From CAZOHN01 sp964579325 (GTDB lineage Bacteria; Pseudomonadota; Alphaproteobacteria; Rhodobacterales; Rhodobacteraceae), in contig CAZOHN010000119.1 of the NCBI GenBank assembly GCA_964579325.1, forward strand, positions 1 through 11,288: 11,288 nucleotides of DNA, in the 5' to 3' direction. Numbering within the stretch: position 1 is the first letter of the stretch; each line of letters opens with the position of its first letter. The notes beneath the pieces are model-generated. The model did not search any database. It was given only the letters and a program-made list of their open reading frames with translations, and was not told the origin of the DNA. Shown in pieces: positions 6,323-11,288 of the stretch. A program made the translations under genes and the position numbers.

Positions 6323-7948
6323 TCAGTTCGGTTCGAGCGGGACGGTGAATACCTGACCAGGATAGATCAGGTCGGGGTCGCGGATCTGGTCGCGGTTGGC
6401 CTCGAACACCTTCACGTAGAGAAAGCCGCTTCCGTAGTTCTCGCGCGCGATGCGCCACAAGGTGAAACCACGCTCGACCGTCACGATGACCGACCCGACC
6501 GACCCGGCGCGCAGTTCCTCGACGCGCAGTCCCGCCACCCCTTCCACAAGCTCGCGCGTGACCTCGGTTTCAGTGCGCGACAGGACAGACCCGGTCGCGT
6601 CGATCAGGTCCACGCGCAGCCCGTATCGGTCGGGCGCCGCGAGCGGCAGATCGGCGCGCCAGGTTCCGTCGGGATCGACTGGCACGGTCGCGATGACCTC
6701 GTTGTCGGCGTAGAGGCGTGCGAAGCCTTCGCCCGGCGCGCGACCGGTGACGCTCGTCGCTCCTGACGGGGCGGAGGTGATGGTGTCGATCAGGACTGTA
6801 TCCGGTGGGCTGGCCTCGCCCGACTGGACAATCCGCGCGCCGCTTTCGTCGGCGACGACGACCGTGGGGGCGGCAGGCTCGGTTGCAGGCTGAAGATCGG
6901 GCTGAGTATCAGGCTGAGAAACCGGCTGGGGCTCGGCAGCGGCATTTGCGCTTGGGGCAGTCTCGACGGGTGCAGTCGCCACGGGAGCGCTCTCACCCGG
7001 AACCATCGCGTCGGGAACCATGGCGTCGGGGGCAACAGCAGATCCCGCATCGGCAGCGGTTGAATCCGCCGGATCGCCCGGATCAGCCGAGGTGACCTCG
7101 ACCGGGACATCAGTCTCGGTGCCCACCGCGCGGCCGCCGTCTTCCGAAGCAACTTCGCCGGTCAGTGCCGCAATCGCGGTGGTGTCCTGCTGCTCTGTCG
7201 CGTCGGGCGCCGGGCCAGATGTCTGGAGTGGATTGACTGGTCCGATGAGGACAGTCTCTGCCCCCGCAATGTCCTCTCCTCCGGCAAGACGGCTCACGAT
7301 GGACAGGACGCGCGGAGCTGCCGAAGGGGCGAGATCAAGAAACAGAATGAAGTTGCCCGCGCCGTCGGCCTGTGCGGTGGCGACCTTCTCGCCGTCGACG
7401 AGCACGCCAACCTCCGCGCCAGCTTCGGCCCGACCCGCGATGAGCGCGCTGCCATCAGGCGAGATGCGCACCACGTCGAGCCCCGGCGAGAGTGGCTCGG
7501 GCCGGTCCTGCGTGGCGACTGTGGAGGGCTCGGCGGTCCCTGCCTCGTCGGCTGCCGCGTCAGGCCGTTCCTCACCCCCCGCGGAGTCCTGCGGAGCCGG
7601 CTCACCGGCGGGCAGGTCGGCATCGACGGGCTCGGGTTCTGCCACCGCGGATCGCTCGGGCGTGTCGGCGTCTTCGACTCCGGGCGATCGTTCGAGGTCG
7701 GGTGGGGGCAGGTCCGCCGTTGCCGGCGGTTCCGGCTCCACGGGCAAGGCCGCCGTCTCCGGCATCGGTGCCGGCTCGAAATCGGGAGAAGCGGGCGCGG
7801 GAGACACCGCGGCCACTGGCGCCTGTGTCTCCGGCTCGCCTTGCCGATACCACAGACCAAGCCCGAGCGCCGCCACGAGCAAGGCGCTTCCGGCCCACAA
7901 GAGCCATCTGCCCGCGCCTTCCGAAGACCCGCCAGAGCCGTCCGACAT
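6323..7948 (-). CDS. Membrane-anchored LysM domain protein with long acidic Pro/Ala-rich region
   Basis: The 541-residue product has one N-terminal membrane segment (about 15-34, WLLWAGSALLVAALGLGLWY) and no evident cleavage site, so it is probably anchored in the inner membrane with the rest in the periplasm. Residues 36-155 are low-complexity and rich in Pro, Ala and Glu. A small beta-rich, Ig-like module follows at about 157-220, then a second disordered stretch with short QP repeats, then a second similar module (about 380-465, with SVTGRAPGEGFARLYADNEV). The LysM domain is at about 489-537 (FTLWRIARENYG, then DPDLIYPGQVFTVP) and should bind peptidoglycan glycan. Such proteins are common in Rhodobacterales; the exact role is unknown, perhaps envelope scaffolding. 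It is divergent from the LOG gene across 121 nt. GGGGGAA upstream supports the start. Confidence 0.87.
   Translation of the reverse strand: MSDGSGGSSEGAGRWLLWAGSALLVAALGLGLWYRQGEPETQAPVAAVSPAPASPDFEPAPMPETAALPVEPEPPATADLPPPDLERSPGVEDADTPERSAVAEPEPVDADLPAGEPAPQDSAGGEERPDAAADEAGTAEPSTVATQDRPEPLSPGLDVVRISPDGSALIAGRAEAGAEVGVLVDGEKVATAQADGAGNFILFLDLAPSAAPRVLSIVSRLAGGEDIAGAETVLIGPVNPLQTSGPAPDATEQQDTTAIAALTGEVASEDGGRAVGTETDVPVEVTSADPGDPADSTAADAGSAVAPDAMVPDAMVPGESAPVATAPVETAPSANAAAEPQPVSQPDTQPDLQPATEPAAPTVVVADESGARIVQSGEASPPDTVLIDTITSAPSGATSVTGRAPGEGFARLYADNEVIATVPVDPDGTWRADLPLAAPDRYGLRVDLIDATGSVLSRTETEVTRELVEGVAGLRVEELRAGSVGSVIVTVERGFTLWRIARENYGSGFLYVKVFEANRDQIRDPDLIYPGQVFTVPLEPN
6999..7028 (-). repeat. 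Two tandem 15-nt units inside the LysM gene
   Basis: Two adjacent 15-nt units differ at one base (GGAACCATCGCGTCG, then GGAACCATGGCGTCG on the + strand). They encode a repeated five-residue PDAMV unit in the disordered region and suggest recent slippage in the linker. Confidence 0.7.
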
Positions 7949-8069
7949 GTCGCTTCCCCCAAGGACGCCCCCCTTCCCACGGGACGCGCTTGAGCGACCA
8001 TAGCAACGCCGCTAAGACCCCACAAGGAAGCGCGGGACAACGCCCGCCCGGCCGAAAGGACACCACGCA

Positions 8070-8621
8070 ATGCCCAGGGCCTCTGTCTGCGTCTACTGCG
8101 GTGCCCGCACCGGCGTTCGCCCGGCCTATGCCGAGGCAGCCCGGGACACCGGTGCCATGCTTGCGCGCAATGGGTGGCGGCTGATCTACGGTGCGGGCGA
8201 TGTCGGGCTGATGGGAGAAGTGGCGCGGGCGGCGATGGACGACGGGGGCGAGGCGATGGGGGTGATCCCCGTGCACCTGATCGCACGCGAACAGGGCCGG
8301 CGCGACCTGAGCCGCTTCATCGTGACCGAGAACATGCACGAGCGGAAGAAGGTCATGTACATGAATTCCGACGCCATCGTCGTGCTGCCGGGGGGCGCGG
8401 GGAGTCTGGACGAGTTCTTCGAGGTGCTGACATGGCGCCAGCTCGGCCTGCACTCCCGGCCCATCCTGCTTCTCGACATCGAGGGTTACTGGGGGCCGCT
8501 ATGCGACATGCTCGCCCATGTCGTTGCCGAGGGGTTCGCCGAGGAGAGCCTGCTCGGCTACATCGGCCGCATCGCTGATGTGCCGACGCTCGAAGCAGTC
8601 CTGCGCGAGGCGCTCGACTGA
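8070..8621 (+). CDS. LOG family protein (TIGR00730), nucleotide 5'-monophosphate phosphoribohydrolase
   Basis: A 183-residue Rossmann-like protein of the 'lonely guy' family. Characterised members cleave the N-glycosidic bond of nucleoside 5'-monophosphates (cytokinin ribotides in plants, purine monophosphates in bacteria) to give a base and ribose 5-phosphate. Visible motifs are YGAGDVGLMG (40-49), HERKKVM with the catalytic-type Arg92, and PGGAGSLDE (107-115), the family PGGxGTxxE with Ser for Thr and Glu115 in the catalytic position. These are spaced as usual and length is typical. AAAGGA lies upstream of the ATG with slightly long spacing. The bacterial substrate is not readable from sequence. 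The gene is divergent from the LysM gene and followed by a 149-nt gap. Confidence 0.92.
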   Translation: MPRASVCVYCGARTGVRPAYAEAARDTGAMLARNGWRLIYGAGDVGLMGEVARAAMDDGGEAMGVIPVHLIAREQGRRDLSRFIVTENMHERKKVMYMNSDAIVVLPGGAGSLDEFFEVLTWRQLGLHSRPILLLDIEGYWGPLCDMLAHVVAEGFAEESLLGYIGRIADVPTLEAVLREALD

Positions 8622-8680
8622 TGCACGACAGGCGCTCCTTGGCCCAAATTCCCGGGTAAGGAGAGTCGTACTTCCTGAAA

Positions 8681-8694
8681 CGCCTGAAAAGGCG
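8681..8694 (+). terminator. Small hairpin with GAAA loop downstream of the LOG gene
   Basis: CGCCT and AGGCG form a 5-bp stem closed by a GAAA loop, about 60 nt after the LOG stop and followed by CATTATTG. It is short and lacks a proper T-run, so it is a weak terminator candidate or a leader structure of the next gene. Confidence 0.3.
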
Positions 8695-8758
8695 CATTAT
8701 TGCAACTGACGCGCGAGTTTTCCGAGTGCGTTGGTTTGCTTGAAGTCATTTCAATACA

Positions 8759-8764
8759 GGGAGG
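8759..8764 (+). promoter_or_regulatory. Strong Shine-Dalgarno fixing the start of the 723-residue protein
   Basis: GGGAGG lies 6 nt before the ATG at 8771. An in-frame TGA at 8741-8743 closes the frame upstream, so no longer N-terminus is possible unless the sequence is wrong there. Confidence 0.8.
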
Positions 8765-8770
8765 CGTCCG

Positions 8771-10942
8771 ATGCCTGACACGGATCGCATGGAAGACCTG
8801 CGCAAGCGCGCAAAGACCCTTCTGCTCGGTAACCCCAACTACTTCGGCAATCTTGCCGAACTGAAGATCGAGGGACTGCCCCAACCGGTTCTCCAGATCG
8901 TTGGCAACACAAGCTACGAGGAACTGACCTGCCTCGGCCTCAACCCCGATACCCGGGTGCTCACCGCGATCGTGCGGATCAAGCAGCCCACCGGATACGG
9001 CGGCGGGCCATGCACGCCGGGCGCGCGCGAGTACGTCCGCTTCTATCTGGACTGGGACGATGGCGCCGGCTGGACCGACCACGGCGTCGCGAGTTTCAAC
9101 ATCCACGACCTCGGCTTCAAGGACCCGCTGTGCTACGCCGTCAGCATCGACCTCAAGGCCAGGCGGACCTCGTGCTGCGACGACAAGCCGGTGCTGCCGA
9201 GGGTCCGCGCGATCCTGTCGTTCAACATAGAACCACCCGCCAACATGCCCAACTGGCACCCCGTCTGGGGTAACCGGCTTGAACGCGTGGTGCAGATCGA
9301 CCCGCGAAGCGCCTTCATCTGCAAGTTCGGCGACCTGATCGGCCAGCGCGGCGCGGTCAAGATCGATCCCGACATCCTCAAGAAGCTCAAGCTGGTGATC
9401 GAAGAGGCGCCGGTGCCGCCCAAGCCGGTGGTTGGCCTCGCCCAGCTTGTCGAGAAGATCGAGCGGTCCGATACCGAGGGCCTCGCGCGCGCCGTCCAGC
9501 CGATGATCGCGACGTTGGCCGCCGACAAGACGGACCTCGCAGCCTGGGAGACTGTGCAGGGCCTCAAGGCATTGAAGATCGACATCTCGAAGATCCTCGA
9601 CCTCGTGGCCGAAGCCAAGTTCAACACGAGCTTCGAGGAGTTGCACTGCGTCGGCCTCGACCGCGACATGTCAACCCTGCATGGGATCGTTCAGGTCAAG
9701 CGGTCGTCGGGCTATTCCGGCGGGCTGTGCAGCGCCGGTAGCCGGCAGTACATCGCCTTCTACCTCGATTTCGGCGACGGCGCGGGCTGGCAGTACCAAG
9801 GCACGACATGGGTCGCCACCCACGACGTGCCCGGCATTCCGCGCGGAGGGCTCTGGTATCAGGCACAGCTGCCGGTCAACCTCGACAAGCACCGCAAGGA
9901 ATGGTGCGCGACTGGAAGGGCGCGGATTCGCGGGATCCTGTCGTGGAACGCGCCGCCCACCCCGAACGACCCCGACTTCGTGGCAACTTGGGGCGACTGG
10001 GAGGAATGCGGGATCGAGGTCAAGCCCTGGCCGAAAGGCGTTGTTCCCGGGCAGCTGACGCCGGTCCTTGAGTCCATCGGGCGGATGCCGGTCGCCCAGA
10101 TCGACGCTGCGGGCTTCGCCCACGGCGACTCGGTCGGCGCGACCTTCTCGGCGCAGGAAAGCCCCTTCGGCGGCGCGATCCTGTTCTCGGGCGTGATCGC
10201 CTTCCCCTCATCCAGCAACCTGGAATACAGGGTGATGGTGAAGGGTCCGGGCGACGCGGTCTTCAAGCCCTGGACTCAGAGCTTCACAGTGGCCGTGACC
10301 ACGGTCATCGGCGGGTCGATCAGCTTTGCCAACGTGGCCCAGGTCGCGAACGGCGACTGGTTCAGCTACATCCCGCAGGCAGGTCCGGCCGTGTTCAAGA
10401 GCGTGGCGGAAAATCTGCTCGCCCGCTTCGCGGCCACGACAGACGGCTTCCACGAGGTGTTCCTCCAGGTGCGCGAGGCCGGAAGCGCGGTGATCCTCGC
10501 CTCCAGCACGATCGAGGCGTTCTTCGTCGACAACAAGGCGCCGGTGGTGGACGTCGAGATCACGAGCGGCGGCGGCAACTGCTCGAAGTTCCCGGTGGGA
10601 ACGGTGCTCTCGGGGACCTATTCGATGACCGAGACACACGCCAGAAGCTTGTCGATCAGCGTTACTCCGGCTGCGGAAGCGGCGGGCGGGCACCTCGCCT
10701 TCGTCACGGTCGCGCCAGCGGCACCGCTTCCGCCGGCGCTCCCGGGGCCGACGGCCGCGAACAGCCTGACCTACCCGCTGCGGCTCACGACCAACGGCGC
10801 GAGCGGGACCTGGGACCTCGACACGACCGGCATGAAGCCTTGCGGCTACAACATCCGTATCCGTGGCGTCGACCGGACCATCGTCAACAGTTCCGGCAAC
10901 AGCTGGGAAGGCAACGACATCGAGGGCTTCTGCCTCGAGTGA
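8771..10942 (+). CDS. Uncharacterised 723-residue protein with two copies of a Cys-containing domain
   Basis: I do not recognise a named family or function. Two related domains are visible, about 46-179 and 285-420. Over the first 68 aligned positions, 34 are identical. Shared features are NTS-aromatic-EELxC, GYxGGxC, FYLD, DGAGW and HD, and later a weaker match of VRAILSFN with IRGILSWN and WG with WG. Cys54/Cys293 and Cys81/Cys320 are at matching positions. A mostly helical, charged linker (about 200-284) separates the copies. The C-terminal half (about 440-723) looks beta-rich, with an Ig-like start DNKAPVVDVEI at 587-597 and a Cys-containing end (CGYNIRI, VDRTIVNSS, GFCLE). Thirteen cysteines are present. 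No signal peptide, membrane helix, enzyme motif or ATPase motif is seen. The start is fixed by GGGAGG and an upstream stop. It appears to be a single-gene unit converging on sodB. From general memory, similar arrangements occur in hypothetical proteins of diverse bacteria, but I cannot verify this. Confidence 0.88.
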   Translation: MPDTDRMEDLRKRAKTLLLGNPNYFGNLAELKIEGLPQPVLQIVGNTSYEELTCLGLNPDTRVLTAIVRIKQPTGYGGGPCTPGAREYVRFYLDWDDGAGWTDHGVASFNIHDLGFKDPLCYAVSIDLKARRTSCCDDKPVLPRVRAILSFNIEPPANMPNWHPVWGNRLERVVQIDPRSAFICKFGDLIGQRGAVKIDPDILKKLKLVIEEAPVPPKPVVGLAQLVEKIERSDTEGLARAVQPMIATLAADKTDLAAWETVQGLKALKIDISKILDLVAEAKFNTSFEELHCVGLDRDMSTLHGIVQVKRSSGYSGGLCSAGSRQYIAFYLDFGDGAGWQYQGTTWVATHDVPGIPRGGLWYQAQLPVNLDKHRKEWCATGRARIRGILSWNAPPTPNDPDFVATWGDWEECGIEVKPWPKGVVPGQLTPVLESIGRMPVAQIDAAGFAHGDSVGATFSAQESPFGGAILFSGVIAFPSSSNLEYRVMVKGPGDAVFKPWTQSFTVAVTTVIGGSISFANVAQVANGDWFSYIPQAGPAVFKSVAENLLARFAATTDGFHEVFLQVREAGSAVILASSTIEAFFVDNKAPVVDVEITSGGGNCSKFPVGTVLSGTYSMTETHARSLSISVTPAAEAAGGHLAFVTVAPAAPLPPALPGPTAANSLTYPLRLTTNGASGTWDLDTTGMKPCGYNIRIRGVDRTIVNSSGNSWEGNDIEGFCLE
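8906..9307 (+). repeat. First copy of the duplicated domain (residues 46-179)
   Basis: This copy begins NTSYEELTCLGL and contains GYGGGPC, REYVRFYLDWDDGAGW and later VRAILSFN and WG. It has extra cysteines (121, 135, 136) in its second half, where the other copy has one (379) in a similar place. Confidence 0.8.
9623..10030 (+). repeat. Second copy of the duplicated domain (residues 285-420)
   Basis: This copy begins NTSFEELHCVGL and contains GYSGGLC, RQYIAFYLDFGDGAGW, HD and later IRGILSWN and WG. It aligns with the first copy at a constant offset of 239 residues up to HD, then of 241 residues near the end, so it carries a 2-residue net insertion. Confidence 0.8.
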
Positions 10943-10964
10943 TCGCGTCGCTCTGAAAACGGCG

Positions 10965-10988
10965 AACGCCGCCCCTCCGGGCGGCGTT
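10965..10988. terminator. Intrinsic terminator after the 723-residue gene
   Basis: A 10-bp perfect stem (AACGCCGCCC and GGGCGGCGTT) with loop CTCC begins 22 nt after the stop. On the minus strand it is followed by CGCCGTTTTC, so it may also act as a back-up terminator for sodB. Nine bases of each arm are identical to the purF/bioY terminator. Confidence 0.75.
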
Positions 10989-11032
10989 CTGCCAATGCTC
11001 ATGGGTGCCTCGCCCAGAATGCCAGAAGTCTC

Positions 11033-11058
11033 GTGGCCGGACCTTACGGCCCGGCCAC
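11033..11058 (-). terminator. Inverted repeat just downstream of sodB
   Basis: GTGGCCGG (11033-11040) and CCGGCCAC (11051-11058) form an 8-bp stem with a 10-nt loop, 13 nt after the sodB stop. No T-run follows on the minus strand, so it may be a mRNA 3'-end stabilising hairpin as easily as a terminator. Confidence 0.4.
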
Positions 11059-11071
11059 CGACTTGTCGGGG

Positions 11072-11288
11072 TCACAGGCCCGCCGCGACCGCTTCCCAGT
11101 TGACAAGCTTGTCGAGGAAGTTGGTCAGATAGGCCGGGCGCTTGTTGCGGAAGTCGATGTAGTAGCTGTGTTCCCAGACGTCGCAGCCCAGAAGCGCGGT
11201 CTGGCCGAAACAGAGCGGGTTCACGCCGTTCTCGGTCTTGGTGACCTTGAGAGCACCGTCGGCATCCTTCACCAGCCAGCACCAGCCC
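11072..11288 (-). CDS. sodB: Superoxide dismutase [Fe/Mn], C-terminal part
   Basis: The gene is cut by the right edge; about 71 C-terminal residues are in the window, beginning GWCWLVKDADG. SodB dismutates superoxide to oxygen and hydrogen peroxide in the cytosol. The signature DVWEHSYYIDFRNKRPAYL holds two of the metal ligands, the Asp and the His of DVWEH, and ends in NFLDKLVNWE as usual for the family. The two N-terminal ligand histidines lie outside, and Fe versus Mn preference cannot be decided from this part. The stop is TGA at 11074-11072. The frame stays open to the edge. Confidence 0.96.
   Translation of the reverse strand, partial: GWCWLVKDADGALKVTKTENGVNPLCFGQTALLGCDVWEHSYYIDFRNKRPAYLTNFLDKLVNWEAVAAGL

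Noticed and set aside
4481..6766. 761-codon open frame on the + strand
   Set aside because: It runs antisense through the ABC exporter and into the LysM gene; its His/Asp/Arg-rich translation resembles no folded protein, while the opposite strand has all ABC motifs. High GC keeps the antisense frame open.
7020..8003. 327-codon Ser/Ala-rich frame on the + strand
   Set aside because: It is antisense to the low-complexity part of the LysM gene and mirrors its composition.
8558..9646. 362-codon open frame on the - strand
   Set aside because: It is antisense to the first half of the 723-residue gene, whose duplicated domain shows real protein-level constraint.
10208..11002. 264-codon open frame on the - strand
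   Set aside because: It is antisense to the C-terminal half of the 723-residue gene and runs through the terminator hairpin.
1..11288. Defence island, phage or mobile element
   Set aside because: No integrase, transposase, terminal repeats, direct target duplications, CRISPR repeats or known defence-system motifs were seen.

Overview
The window looks like a chromosomal segment of a GC-rich alphaproteobacterium, most likely Rhodobacterales (Rhodobacter/Paracoccus-like). This rests on the gene order radA-cvpA-purF, the NaAtm1-like exporter, the style of the LysM and Fe/Mn-SOD proteins, and very GC-rich third codon positions. Most of it reads as ordinary core genome: no transposase, integrase, phage gene, CRISPR array, tRNA or rRNA was seen.

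Layout. From 1 to 2963 (+) lie the 3' part of radA (DNA repair; cut by the window edge), cvpA (membrane protein) and purF (first step of purine synthesis). purF converges on bioY (biotin uptake, -) across a strong bidirectional hairpin terminator. bioY is divergent from a short-chain dehydrogenase (+), which converges, with only a 13-nt gap, on a large Atm1/HMT1-type ABC exporter (-). Upstream of the exporter on the same strand is a membrane-anchored, Pro/Ala/Glu-rich protein with a C-terminal LysM domain. It is divergent from a LOG-family (lonely guy / TIGR00730) nucleotide hydrolase (+). Next comes a large 723-residue protein (+, 8771-10942) that I cannot assign to a named family. Last is the C-terminal part of the superoxide dismutase sodB (-), cut by the right edge.

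How the genes relate. cvpA-purF is a long-standing neighbourhood, also seen in E. coli. The other genes are mostly single transcription units in divergent or convergent pairs, and no multi-gene pathway can be read from them. Atm1-type export of glutathione conjugates and SodB both relate to metal and oxidative stress, but nothing in the sequence ties them together.

Most worth a second look. (1) RadA appears to have lost exactly 8 codons at 140/141. The missing segment includes the invariant lysine of the KNRFG motif, while the frame stays open. (2) The 723-residue protein carries two copies of a roughly 135-residue cysteine-containing domain (about 50% identical over the first 68 positions), a helical linker and a beta-rich C-terminal half. 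It has no signal peptide, and an in-frame stop just upstream rules out a longer start. It is the best candidate here for something undescribed, but its function cannot be read from the sequence.
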